Assembly (NCBI GenBank): GCA_007745835.1
Contig: CP036424.1
Coordinates: 3,955,968 to 4,019,967 of the forward strand
DNA from: Planctomycetes bacterium MalM25
GTDB taxonomy: Bacteria; Planctomycetota; Planctomycetia; Pirellulales; Lacipirellulaceae
DNA: 64,000 bases
Direction of reading: 5' to 3'
Position 1 is the stretch's first letter, and each line of letters starts with the position of its first letter. Below the pieces are notes generated by a model, which searched no databases, was not told the origin of the DNA, and saw nothing but the letters and a program-made list of their open reading frames with translations. A program made the translations under genes and the position numbers. This document shows, in pieces, positions 17,816 to 26,473 of this stretch.

Positions 17816-18550
17816 TTAGTTGGCGAGCTTCACAAACTCGATCTTCGCCACGCGCCAGCCGGCGGGGCCGAGGCGGTTGGTCGCCGGGCGGTCGAGGAGC
17901 AGTTTGAGACCCGTCTCCGGTTTTTCGTCCGAGGCGGGAACCCGATAGATCCAGGCGAGCGAATGCCTGCCGCGGGTGCGTGTGGCGGGGGTGCAGACGA
18001 CCAGCTCGGGCGCGGGGGCGTCCTTCTTGACCAGACGGGCGATCTCATCGCGGGCGCCGAAGTCCGCCAGGCTCTGCTGGCCCTTTTCGTTCGCCTCGTA
18101 GTACAAGGCGGCGTGTTCCGCCGAAGGGCGGCGATCCTCGTAGGGCAGCGTGAGCTCGTAAGCGGTCACGAGGTCGCCCTCGGTCATCGCCTTGAGGAAC
18201 GCCTCGGCGACGGGGGCGGAGTCCGCCTTGTGCATCCGCTGCAGCAGGGGCCCGCGGACGGCGGTCGCCCCCAGCATCGCCAGGGAAAGCACGAGGCCGA
18301 ACCAGGCCAGGCTCCCTCCCGTACGGGCGGTGGGGTCTTTCTGAACGCCGCGGGCGGCCGCGATGCAGATCACGGCGGCGATGAGCGGCAGCACGGCGAA
18401 GTGGCGGCTCGCCAGCGCCAGGGGCGAGGCCAGCGCCAACGCGGCGCCGAGGACGGCCAGGGTGCTGACCGGGCGATACGCGACCGCGTCGTCCGCCATC
18501 GTGTCCGAGAGGGCGGGCTGATCCGAGAAGAGTGAGGGCCGTTCTTCCAT
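17816..18550 (-). CDS. Membrane protein of unknown function
   Basis: A 244-residue protein that I do not recognise. Residues about 28-110 contain three or four membrane helices (VSTLAVLGAALALASPLALAS, FAVLPLIAAVICIAA, LAWFGLVLSLAMLGATAV), in a layout like DUF4190-type membrane proteins. The remaining 130 residues are soluble and outside the membrane core, with the look of a small NTF2/DUF4878-like alpha+beta domain (FLKAMTEGDLVTAYELT, GWRVAKIEFVKL). It follows cvpA after about 80 bases on the same strand and may belong to the pilT/cvpA cluster. Confidence 0.65.
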   Translation of the reverse strand: MEERPSLFSDQPALSDTMADDAVAYRPVSTLAVLGAALALASPLALASRHFAVLPLIAAVICIAAARGVQKDPTARTGGSLAWFGLVLSLAMLGATAVRGPLLQRMHKADSAPVAEAFLKAMTEGDLVTAYELTLPYEDRRPSAEHAALYYEANEKGQQSLADFGARDEIARLVKKDAPAPELVVCTPATRTRGRHSLAWIYRVPASDEKPETGLKLLLDRPATNRLGPAGWRVAKIEFVKLAN

Positions 18551-18628
18551 GATCGGGTGACGCGTCGAAAGGGTCCCGGTGATGTCCGGGCGGCTGTAAG
18601 ACGGGGTGAGACAGGCGTGGTCTAGCGA

Positions 18629-19234
18629 TCAGCGTTTCACGATGGATTCTTGCATGTTCTGGAACGTCTTGCGGTGCTGACCGTGTTGGTGAACCCAGAG
18701 GTCGCTGCGGAAGCCGGCCGCCCCCAGGGCGCTCGGGTTGAGAGCGGTATCGACCGCGCTGAGCCAGAACACATCGGGCGACGAGGAGCTCTCGAGGCTC
18801 GACTTCACTTCCGCGACCTTGTCGCCGTGCTCGAAGGCGCCCCCCATCTGGTCGTAGGCGAACGGTGCGCAGTGGAAGGTCGCCATGGCGAAGCCCCCCA
18901 GGATGAGCGCGGTGACCAGGCCGATGCCCGCCCCGAGCAGGCCGTCGAGCTGGTCCGGGAAATTGACCCGGTTGCGCGACAGCATCTGGGCGAACTCTTT
19001 GACCAGCCCGGCCGTGAGGGCGAACATGCCCCACAGGATCGGGAAGTCGAGCAGGTAGGTGTACGAGCCGCCGGTCGCCTCGTCGGCCATCACGGTCAGC
19101 GGCTGATGCACGCCGAACGCGGTGATGCCGCCCAAGAGGACAGCGATCAGGGTGATCAGGTTGCTCCAGACGCCGTGCTGGACGGTCATCGCGAACGTGG
19201 CGAAGACGATGATGCCGAAGAAGATGTAGTACAT
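18629..19234 (-). CDS. CvpA family membrane protein
   Basis: A 201-residue protein with four hydrophobic helices (IFFGIIVFATFAMTVQHG, WSNLITLIAVLLGGITAF, LLDFPILWGMFALTAGLV, LLGAGIGLVTALILGGFAM), matching the size and layout of the CvpA family (colicin V production protein type). A hydrophilic tail of about 70 residues follows. The family is linked in other bacteria to envelope integrity and protein secretion, but a biochemical role is not known. It sits 52 bases after the GspE-like gene on the same strand. Confidence 0.75.
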   Translation of the reverse strand: MYYIFFGIIVFATFAMTVQHGVWSNLITLIAVLLGGITAFGVHQPLTVMADEATGGSYTYLLDFPILWGMFALTAGLVKEFAQMLSRNRVNFPDQLDGLLGAGIGLVTALILGGFAMATFHCAPFAYDQMGGAFEHGDKVAEVKSSLESSSSPDVFWLSAVDTALNPSALGAAGFRSDLWVHQHGQHRKTFQNMQESIVKR

Positions 19235-19286
19235 CGAACGAGCCGTGAGTGAGCGGGTCGAGTGTCTTGGACGGACGGGGAGCGGA

Positions 19287-21221
19287 CTAGCCCTTGAGGA
19301 CGCGTTGCAGCTCTTGCAGGGAGGTCGTCCCCTTCGCGACGAGCAGCACGCCCTCCTCCTGGAGCGTCCGCATCCCGGCGGCGCGGGCCGCCTTGCGGAG
19401 GACGTCCATCTTGGGCTCCTTCAGCAGCTTCTCGCGGAACTGGTCGTCGACAACCAGCAGCTCGAAGAGCCCGGTGCGGCCCTTGTAGCCGAGCCCGGAA
19501 CAAGCGACGCAGGGCTTGTTGATCTCTTCCTCGTTGGGCGGGCGGTAGAGCTTGCTGACCTTGCCGGGCGGGATGCCGAGCTTCTTCAGCAGGTTCGGCG
19601 AGGCCTCGTACTCCACCCGGCAGGCGGTGCAGAGCTTGCGGATCAGACGCGTGTTGATCACGCCGATCACGCCGCGGGCGAACTCCTTGTGAGGCGTCTT
19701 CTGCTTGAGCAGCCGGAGGCAGGCCTCGGCGACATCGCCCGCCTGCACGGTGGTGATGACGAGGCGGTCGAGATCGACCTCGTCCATCAGGAGCTTGGCG
19801 GTCTCGGCATCGACGAAGTCACGGACGACCCAGACGCTCGGGTACTTGCGCGAGAGGCTGGGGATCAGGCTGGACGGCGATTCCCCTTTGGCGGCATCGT
19901 AGTAGTGCGACGCGATGTTCTCGATGTCCGTCTCGGGGTGCGACACGTCCTCCACCGAGACGAAGTCGCGCATCAGGCGATCGGTCTCCAGCATGCCGAC
20001 GTCGGTCAGCGTGGTGAGTCCCCCCTCGGGCAAAGCCGAGTAAACGATGATGCCCGTGTCGCTGCCGAGGATCTCGAACCACTGGTCGCGGAGCTTCTCC
20101 CGCATGCCGAGCTGCTCGAGCGTCTTGAAACCGGCGGCGAGGCTGTCGCCGCGGAGCGAGACGACGACCCGCTCGCCCGTCTTCACGCCCTGGCTCTCGA
20201 CGATGCAGTCGTACTTCTTCTTCTCGTAGGCGGCGCCGAATTCGCCCTGCTGCTTCTTCTTGCGCTCGGCCGTGTCGAGGTCCGCCAGCTGCTTCATGAC
20301 CGCGAGCATCACGTCGCCCGACTCGCGGTCGCGAGGCTCGCCGGCGTGCCAGACGCCATCGATCATGTAGCGGAGCGTGACCGCCTCGGCGCCGTAGTCG
20401 AGCAGCGCGCGGCTCGCGCCACGGGCGACCAGGTCGGCGATCAGCTCCTTCACGTGGACGTAGCCGGGCGACTGGCGGGCGGTCAGCAGGTTCGCCTGGT
20501 TGTCGCGGTCGTCGTCGCCACCGCGGGCCTGGAGATCGACATCGGGGCCGCGGAGGTAATCGGCCTTCTTCTCACCGCCCAGCTTGAGGCCGAACAGCTT
20601 GCCGAACTCGCCGATCTGGAAACGCCACCAGCTCCCGGTGAAAACGGTCTGGTGCGCCTCGACCGACTTGTTGTGCTTCATCACGTACGCGATGAAGGGG
20701 CCGATCCATGAGACCAGCAACAGCGACAGGCCGATCGGCGCGGGGATGAACATCGCCAGCAAGCAGATCAGGGCAAAGGGGAACACCATCACCGAGTTCC
20801 ACAGCTCGTGGCCCAGGTTAAAGATCTGCGCGTCCCGGTTCACCCAGTCGCAAGAACGGACCCAGAGCAGCACCAGCAAGACGATCAGCAGCACCTTCCA
20901 CCAAGAGACCGACAGGTCCTTCTGGCGGAAGATCGAGTGCTCGTCGTTCCACTCGTCGATGGCCTTTTTCGCCGCCGGCGCGGGAGCGGCGTCGGCCTCG
21001 GCGGAGTTCTCCTCAGCGATCGCCTCCTTGGCGTCGTCGGGCGTGGCGTCAGCGACCGCGCTGTTGCGCCCGTTTTGCAGGTCCTGCGCCGCCGCGTTGG
21101 TGGCGGCCTGCTCGGCCAATCCGAACTGCGCCGACGCCGGCGTGGCGATCCACCCCAGCAGCAACGCCAGGGCGGCCAGCGCCCACAATCCGTAAGAGAG
21201 CCGACGCCCCTTCAAAGCCAT
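19287..21221 (-). CDS. GspE/PilB-like protein with lost ATPase motifs and membrane anchor
   Basis: A 644-residue protein from the ATG at 21221, which opens a signal or anchor segment (LSYGLWALAALALLLGWIATPASA). More helices lie at about 108-121 and 143-180. From about residue 250 the chain follows the GspE/PilB fold. However, where Walker A (GPTGSGKTT) belongs, at about 394-404, the sequence is YSALPEGGLTT. The Walker B/GEIRD region (about 462-474) reads VWVVRDFVDAETA, and the His box reads TTVQAGD. The tetracysteine zinc site is intact (CTAC at 531-534, CVAC at 571-574, then YKGRTGLFEL). It is therefore most likely a catalytically dead, membrane-anchored GspE relative with a structural or regulatory role. 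It lies 60 bases downstream of pilT on the same strand. Confidence 0.85.
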   Translation of the reverse strand: MALKGRRLSYGLWALAALALLLGWIATPASAQFGLAEQAATNAAAQDLQNGRNSAVADATPDDAKEAIAEENSAEADAAPAPAAKKAIDEWNDEHSIFRQKDLSVSWWKVLLIVLLVLLWVRSCDWVNRDAQIFNLGHELWNSVMVFPFALICLLAMFIPAPIGLSLLLVSWIGPFIAYVMKHNKSVEAHQTVFTGSWWRFQIGEFGKLFGLKLGGEKKADYLRGPDVDLQARGGDDDRDNQANLLTARQSPGYVHVKELIADLVARGASRALLDYGAEAVTLRYMIDGVWHAGEPRDRESGDVMLAVMKQLADLDTAERKKKQQGEFGAAYEKKKYDCIVESQGVKTGERVVVSLRGDSLAAGFKTLEQLGMREKLRDQWFEILGSDTGIIVYSALPEGGLTTLTDVGMLETDRLMRDFVSVEDVSHPETDIENIASHYYDAAKGESPSSLIPSLSRKYPSVWVVRDFVDAETAKLLMDEVDLDRLVITTVQAGDVAEACLRLLKQKTPHKEFARGVIGVINTRLIRKLCTACRVEYEASPNLLKKLGIPPGKVSKLYRPPNEEEINKPCVACSGLGYKGRTGLFELLVVDDQFREKLLKEPKMDVLRKAARAAGMRTLQEEGVLLVAKGTTSLQELQRVLKG

Positions 21222-21280
21222 TCTCTGCACGTTCGCACTCAGCGGTTTCAATGGTTTGGGCTGTTTCGTAGCTGCTGGGA

Positions 21281-22429
21281 TCACAGGATGCCGCCCTGCG
21301 AGACGTCGATCCCCTTGAGGGCCATCTTGAGGGCTTCGCGGTTCGGGGCGACCTCCATGGCGGTCTCGCGGTCGATCAGTTCCTTGTCGCACAGCGACTT
21401 GAGGCTCTGTGTGAAGTCCTGCATGCCGTCCTCGGCCCCGATGCGGATCGCGTCGCCGAGCTTCTCATCTTCCTCCTCGAGGATCAGCTTGGTGATCATC
21501 GGGGTGAAGTTCATGATCTCGACCGTCGGCACCCGGCTGACGCCCGGCTTGATGCTCTTGAGCAGCTTCTGCGCGATGATCCCCTTCATGTTGAAGGCGA
21601 TCGCGCTGCGGAGCGCGGGGTGCATGTCCTGCGGGAAGAGGTCGAGGATACGCCCGATCGTCGAGGGGGCGCTCGACGCGTGGATCGTCCCGAAGACCAG
21701 GTGACCGGTCTCCGCGGCGTGGATCGCCGTCATGAAGGTCTCGCGGTCACGCATCTCGCCGACCAGGATGATGTCCGGGTCTTCACGCACCGCGTGCTTC
21801 ATGCCGACCTCGAAGTCGATCACGTCGAAGCCGACCTCGCGCTGGTTGATCAGGCACTTGTCTTCGGTGAAGACGAACTCGATCGGGTCCTCGAGCGTGA
21901 GGATGTGCTTCCGGTAGTTCGCGTTGATCCAGTTGAGCATCGAGCCGATCGTCGTCGACTTGCCCGAACCGGTGACCCCGGCGAGCAGGACCATGCCCTG
22001 GTCGTAGGTGCAGAGGTTCTGCACGCTCGCCGGGAGGTTGAGGCCCTCGAAGTCGGGGATCCAGCTATTGACCCGCCGCGCGACCAGGCCCATGTGCCCC
22101 AGCTGCTGCAGCAGGTTGACGCGGAACCGCCACTGGGTGCCATCGACGTCGACCGTGTGGGCGAAGTCGGCGCCGCCGTCCTTCTCGAAGATCTTGCGGC
22201 TGCGGTCGTTCATCAGCGGAACGAGCAGCCGGACCATCTCCTCGTCGTCGATCGGGCCGCGTTGCAGCTCGCGGATCGTGCCGCCGACGCGCACCATCGG
22301 CGGCTTGCCCACCTTCAGGTGGAGGTCGGAGGCCTCGTACTTGACGCAGGCGCGGAAGAGCTTGTTCACCTCGAGTTCGAGGTTGTTCGGCATCAAGCCG
22401 CTTTTGATGGGATCGACTTCCGCGGCCAT
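21281..22429 (-). CDS. pilT: PilT-type twitching motility ATPase
   Basis: A 382-residue cytoplasmic hexameric ATPase. Walker A GVTGSGKSTT is at 151-160, the Asp box is TLEDPIE at 178-184, Walker B ILVGEMRDRE is at 221-230, and the His box is GHLVFGTIHAS at 242-252. The N-terminal PAS-like region contains the ASDLHLKVG signature of PilT/PilU. By family knowledge it powers pilus retraction. The start is ATG 22429 (MAAEVDPIKSG); a second Met 12 residues later is possible. The open frame continues much further upstream, but that part is out-of-frame pepF. PilT proper versus PilU cannot be separated here. Unlike the adjacent GspE-like protein, all its ATPase motifs are intact. Confidence 0.93.
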   Translation of the reverse strand: MAAEVDPIKSGLMPNNLELEVNKLFRACVKYEASDLHLKVGKPPMVRVGGTIRELQRGPIDDEEMVRLLVPLMNDRSRKIFEKDGGADFAHTVDVDGTQWRFRVNLLQQLGHMGLVARRVNSWIPDFEGLNLPASVQNLCTYDQGMVLLAGVTGSGKSTTIGSMLNWINANYRKHILTLEDPIEFVFTEDKCLINQREVGFDVIDFEVGMKHAVREDPDIILVGEMRDRETFMTAIHAAETGHLVFGTIHASSAPSTIGRILDLFPQDMHPALRSAIAFNMKGIIAQKLLKSIKPGVSRVPTVEIMNFTPMITKLILEEEDEKLGDAIRIGAEDGMQDFTQSLKSLCDKELIDRETAMEVAPNREALKMALKGIDVSQGGIL

Positions 22430-22629
22430 GGCGTGGCGACTCGTACGCGGGGGTGGGGGTCGTGCGCTGGGAAAAAGGCGTTCCGGCGGCCACGCCCCCC
22501 CAGGAAGGGGAAAACGATGGCGGCAAGCTTGCAGTTTAACCACAACCCGGACGCCTTGCACTCTCCCCGTGCCGGGCGAAGACGCGGCGGATATCCGGGT
22601 CGCAACGGCTGCGCCCGCCGCGACCGGCC

Positions 22630-24426
22630 CTAGAGCAGCCCGTCGAGCTCGTCGACCAGCGACTCGAAGTGGTCCAGGGCGGTGGCGACCGGCTCGGGGC
22701 TCTCCATGTCGACGCCCGCGTCTCGGAGCAGGTCGAGGGGGTGTTGGCTGCAGCCCCCCTTCAGGAAACCGAGGTAGTCGTTCAGCTCCGTCTTGCCGCC
22801 GTTGAGGACCCGCTTGGACAGCGCGATCGCCGCCGACAGGCCGGTCGCGTACTTGTAGACGTAGAAGGCGTTGTAGAAGTGCGGGATGCGGAGGCACTCC
22901 AGCTCGAGGCAGTCGTCCACGACGAAGTCGGGTCCGAAGTAGGCGTCGAGCAACCCGCGGTAGACCCGGCGGAACGCCTCGAGCGTGAGTGGCTCGCCCG
23001 CCTCGGCCATCTCGTGCGTGATCTTCTCGAACTCGGCGAACATCGTCTGGCGGACGATCGTGCCGCGGATCGAGTCGATCTCCTTGTTGATCAGATAGGC
23101 CCGCTCCTTGTCGCTCTTCGCGTTCTCCATCAGGTGATGGTTGAGCAGCTGCTCGTTGAACGTGCTGGCGACCTCGGCCACGAAGATCGTGTAGTTGTAG
23201 TACTCGAAGGGCTGGGTCTTCGACGAGTACCAACTGTGCATCGAGTGGCCCGCCTCGTGGGCGAGCGTGAAGACGTGATCCAGCACGTCGGGCTGGTAGT
23301 TCATCAGGATGTACGGCGCGCCGTCGTACGAGCCGGCGGAGAACGCGCCCGAGTTTTTCCCCTTGTTCGGGTAGCGGTCGCACCAGCGGTCGGTCGTCAG
23401 GCCCGCCTTGAGCGTCGCGCAGTACTCCTCGCCGAGCGGCGTGAGCGAAGCGATGACGGCCTTCACCGCCTGGTCCCACGTGTGCCGTTTGTCCAGGTCG
23501 CTGAGGATCGGCGTGTAGGTGTCGTACTGGTGGATCTCCTTGAGCTTCATCTTGCGACGATGCAAGTCGAAGTACTTGGCGACCGCCGGCAGCTTCGAGC
23601 GGACCGCGGAGACCAGGTTGTCGTACACGCTGGTCGGCACGTTGTCGTCGAACAGCGACGACTCCCGCGCCGACGCGTAGCCCCGCGCCTGCGCGTAGTA
23701 GACGTCCTTGAGGATCGAGCCCCGCAGCGAGGCGGCGAGCGTGTTCTGGTGGTCGGCGAACTCGTCGTAAAACTGATGGAAAGCCGCTTTGCGCACCGAG
23801 CGCTTCGGCGAGTGCAGGAAGACGCTGAAGCTCGACTGGTTCAGCTCGGCCTTCTTGCCCGAGTCGTCCTTCACCTCGCCGAACTTTAGGTCGGTGTCGG
23901 TCAGCTGGCGGAAGATCTCACTGGCGGCGCCGGACATCTCGCTCTGCATCGCGAGCAACCGCTCCTCGCCGTCGGAGAGGGTGTGCGGCTTGTAGCGCGC
24001 CATCCGCTCGAGCATCAGCCGGTACGGCTTCATCTCCTTGGCGGCGGCGAACTTCTTCAGCTTGGCCGCCGAGAGGGCCAGTACCTCGGGTCGGACGTAG
24101 CTGCCCGCCTGCGCGGCGCGGCTGGCGGCGTTCTGCAGCCGGGCCATCATGCCCAGGTAATCGCTGTTCGCCTGGTCCTCGGTGGTCTTCAGCATCGCGT
24201 AGTAGCCGAGCCGCTCTCCCTCGCGCTCGAACTTGCCGTCGAACTTGAAGCACTTCGCAAGCTGAGCCGGCGAGTCGCCGAGCGTCCCTTTGAACTGCTC
24301 GAGCTTGGGGATCTGCTTCTCCCACTTGGTGAAGGCCTTCTCCCAAGCCGCGTCGGAGTCAAACAGGCTGGAGAGGTCCCAGGTGTCCGAGACTTTGACC
24401 TTATCGCGTGTCGGTACCCTCTTCAT
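22630..24426 (-). CDS. pepF: Oligoendopeptidase F (M3 family)
   Basis: A 598-residue cytosolic zinc peptidase that cleaves short peptides. The M3 zinc site HEAGHSMHSW lies near residue 387, with the third ligand region FVAEVASTFNE downstream, and the family-typical C-terminus includes YNAFYVYKYATGLSAA. The N-terminal DTWDLSSLF is characteristic of PepF. Start ATG 24426 is supported by AAAGGA seven bases upstream; a longer frame runs back into the inverted repeat at 24460-24530 and is rejected. Length fits the family (about 600). Confidence 0.94.
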   Translation of the reverse strand: MKRVPTRDKVKVSDTWDLSSLFDSDAAWEKAFTKWEKQIPKLEQFKGTLGDSPAQLAKCFKFDGKFEREGERLGYYAMLKTTEDQANSDYLGMMARLQNAASRAAQAGSYVRPEVLALSAAKLKKFAAAKEMKPYRLMLERMARYKPHTLSDGEERLLAMQSEMSGAASEIFRQLTDTDLKFGEVKDDSGKKAELNQSSFSVFLHSPKRSVRKAAFHQFYDEFADHQNTLAASLRGSILKDVYYAQARGYASARESSLFDDNVPTSVYDNLVSAVRSKLPAVAKYFDLHRRKMKLKEIHQYDTYTPILSDLDKRHTWDQAVKAVIASLTPLGEEYCATLKAGLTTDRWCDRYPNKGKNSGAFSAGSYDGAPYILMNYQPDVLDHVFTLAHEAGHSMHSWYSSKTQPFEYYNYTIFVAEVASTFNEQLLNHHLMENAKSDKERAYLINKEIDSIRGTIVRQTMFAEFEKITHEMAEAGEPLTLEAFRRVYRGLLDAYFGPDFVVDDCLELECLRIPHFYNAFYVYKYATGLSAAIALSKRVLNGGKTELNDYLGFLKGGCSQHPLDLLRDAGVDMESPEPVATALDHFESLVDELDGLL

Positions 24427-24459
24427 GGCGTTCCTTTCTCTCAGACGTTTATTAGTTTG

Positions 24460-24530
24460 AACCACGAAGGAACGAAGGAACAAAGAGCAAGCACGTGGGA
24501 AGCTCTTTGTTCCTTCGTTCCTTCGTGGTT
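24460..24530. repeat. Perfect 29-bp inverted repeat between fabH and pepF
   Basis: The left arm 24460-24488 (AACCACGAAGGAACGAAGGA...) and right arm 24502-24530 are perfect complements around a 13-base loop. I recall the motif family (CCTTCGTTCCTTCGTGG) as widely dispersed in planctomycete and other genomes. It lies 10 bases after the fabH stop and could end or stabilise the transcript. Confidence 0.85.
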
Positions 24531-24540
24531 GGCTTAGAAA

Positions 24541-25578
24541 TCACCACTTCCAAAGCGTGGTGCCCCAGGAGAGGCCCGCGCCGAAGCCGCACATCAGCAA
24601 CTCGTCGCCCGCTTCGATCTGCCCCTCGCGGAACGACTCGTCCAGCGCGATCGGGATGCTGCCCGCCGACGTGTTGCCGTAGCGGTCGAGGTGCTTCACC
24701 ACACGCTCGCGCGGCACGCCCATCGAGTCGGTCGCCGCGTCGAGGATGCGGGCGTTGGCTTGGTGCAGGAGCCAGAGCTTCACCTGCTCCTTGTCGCGGT
24801 CCGCCGCGGTGAGGACGTGGTCGAACGTGTCTTCGAGCAACCGCACGGCCCACTTGAAGATCGGTCGACCGTCCATCTCCATGAGCCAGGGGAGGTGCCC
24901 CTCGGCGTCGGGCGTGGCGGCGCCGTTCTGGCTGAACGGGGTCTCCACGCCGCCCATCCGCCGGGTCAGCAGGTCGGCGCCCGCGCCGTCGGCGCCGAGC
25001 GTCGCGGCGAGCATGCCTTGCTCCTGCGTGCCGGGGGAGAGGACGACTGCGCCTGCTCCGTCGCCGAACAGCGGGAAGGTCTTCTTGTCGTCCGGGTTGA
25101 GGACGCGGGTGTTGGTGTCGGCGCCGATGACCAGCACGTGGCGGGCGGCGCCGGTCGAGACGAACTGCGCCCCGGTCGCCAGGGCGTAGACGAACCCGGC
25201 GCACGCCGCCACGAGGTCCATCGCCGGACAGTTCAGGCCGAGGCGTGTCTGCACCGCCGTGGCCGATTGGGGCATCAACCGGTCGGGGGTGAAGGTGCCC
25301 AGTAGCACCAGGTCGATCTCGTCCGGATCGACCCCCGATGCGGCGAGCGCCCGTTCGGCGGCGTCGGTCGCCAGGTCGCTGGTCGAGACGCCCTCCGGCG
25401 CGTGGCGCCGCTCGCGGATGCCGGTCCGCTGGATGATCCACTCGGGATCGCAGCCGAGGCGGGCCAGGTCCTCGTTCGTGACGACCCGTTCAGCGACGCA
25501 ACTGCCCGTGCCGGAGATACGGACCCCGGTCAGGCTAAAGAGCGGCCCGCGGCGGACTTGGACAGCGGTGTCGGACAT
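24541..25578 (-). CDS. fabH: 3-oxoacyl-ACP synthase III
   Basis: A 345-residue condensing enzyme that joins acetyl-CoA with malonyl-ACP to begin fatty acid synthesis. The catalytic triad is visible: Cys126 in DLVAACAGFVYAL, His272 in LLHQANARIL and Asn302 in YGNTSAGSIP. The family segments RTGIRERR and GDGAGAVVL are present. Start ATG 25578 (MSDTAVQVRR) was chosen over one ten residues earlier because it lies closer to the conserved fold; either is possible. No other fatty acid genes are adjacent, so it may be a stand-alone or specialised KASIII; insertions around residue 200-230 differ from E. coli FabH. Confidence 0.93.
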   Translation of the reverse strand: MSDTAVQVRRGPLFSLTGVRISGTGSCVAERVVTNEDLARLGCDPEWIIQRTGIRERRHAPEGVSTSDLATDAAERALAASGVDPDEIDLVLLGTFTPDRLMPQSATAVQTRLGLNCPAMDLVAACAGFVYALATGAQFVSTGAARHVLVIGADTNTRVLNPDDKKTFPLFGDGAGAVVLSPGTQEQGMLAATLGADGAGADLLTRRMGGVETPFSQNGAATPDAEGHLPWLMEMDGRPIFKWAVRLLEDTFDHVLTAADRDKEQVKLWLLHQANARILDAATDSMGVPRERVVKHLDRYGNTSAGSIPIALDESFREGQIEAGDELLMCGFGAGLSWGTTLWKW

Positions 25579-25660
25579 AGGTGGGCGGCGTGGGGAGCGA
25601 TCGGTCAAACGAGCAACCTACGGGCCCCGCCCCGGGGCCGACAAGGGCGGGCGTGGGGGT

Positions 25661-26341
25661 TTAGGCGGCCTTCTTGCGGCCGACCCGCTCGTAGAGCCAG
25701 GCCCCTTTCCGCTTCCCAACCTGCCGGGCGGCGCCCATCTCCCGCAGGCAGTAGGCGGCCCGCTGAGCGATCCAGCGGGGCGCGCCGAGCGCCTCGGCCA
25801 GCTCGGCCGTGTCGAACGGCTTGGGCAGCTTGCCCGGGACCAGCTTCCACAGGTCGCTCGCCCGCTTGAAGCGGAGCGTCTCGCCGACGTCGGCGAGCAG
25901 CTGGTCCTCGACGACAAAGTCGTTCTTCCGCCACCGCCGTCGTCGGCCGTGCCCGGGGTAGCGCAGCTCCTCAACCTCGACCAGCGGGACTTCCAGAGTC
26001 AGCCGCTTGTGCGGGAACGCCCGCGTGAAGTGGACCAGCTCGTCGAAGATGTCGACCGGCGCGCCCCGCTTGGGGCTCCACCGCCGGCTCACCACGGAAC
26101 CCCCTTCCCGATCGAGCTTGATGATCCGTCGGCGGGTCACGATCGGCTTCACGACCAGCACGCGGTGCTCGTCGCACAGTTTGCGGATCTTATCGCGGAT
26201 CGCCGACAGGCCGCCGTGCTGCACCTCGATCAGCAGGTCCTTGCGGACCACGTCGATGCGGTACCGCCCGTGGCGGACCTCCACCTCGCCGTCGTCGCCC
26301 GCGTAGTGAGCTTTGAGTTGTTGGTGCAGGGAGGTTTCCAT
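25661..26341 (-). CDS. Putative PD-(D/E)xK-fold nuclease-like protein
   Basis: A 226-residue protein of a family I associate with planctomycetes but cannot name. The N-terminal part reads like a restriction-endonuclease-like core: a helix (SLHQQLKAHYA), then RYRIDVV with Asp30, LLIEVQHGG with Glu39 and Gln41 (an ExQ form of ExK), and a helix SAIRDKIRKL, followed by the strand HRVLVVKPIV. The C-terminal half is basic (GHGRRRRWRK) and ends in a winged-helix-like region (TAELAEALGAPRWIAQRAAYCLREMGA type). DNA binding or cleavage is inferred, not shown. No partner gene identifies it as a defence system. Confidence 0.6.
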   Translation of the reverse strand: METSLHQQLKAHYAGDDGEVEVRHGRYRIDVVRKDLLIEVQHGGLSAIRDKIRKLCDEHRVLVVKPIVTRRRIIKLDREGGSVVSRRWSPKRGAPVDIFDELVHFTRAFPHKRLTLEVPLVEVEELRYPGHGRRRRWRKNDFVVEDQLLADVGETLRFKRASDLWKLVPGKLPKPFDTAELAEALGAPRWIAQRAAYCLREMGAARQVGKRKGAWLYERVGRKKAA

Positions 26342-26369
26342 GAGGCGCTAGTGTGAAGACTTCCTTGTC

Positions 26370-26466
26370 TCCCCTCCCCTTGATGGGGAGGGTTCGGGGG
26401 AGGGGTGATGAACCCGTGTACCCGCTTCGCCCCCTCCCCTAGCCCCTCCCCACCAGGGGGAGGGGA
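26370..26466. repeat. Two-hairpin GC-rich dispersed element, copy A2
   Basis: Same two-hairpin organisation and CCCCTCCCCTAGCCCCTCCCC block as copy A1, ending 8 bases from the pyrE stop codon in the same relative orientation. It probably also forms the 3' end of the lipoprotein-pyrE transcript. Confidence 0.82.
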
Positions 26467-26473
26467 ACATTGC

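Noticed and set aside
22430-23479. N-terminal extension of the pilT frame
   Set aside because: It is an out-of-frame reading of pepF on the same strand; conserved PilT sequence begins at 22429.
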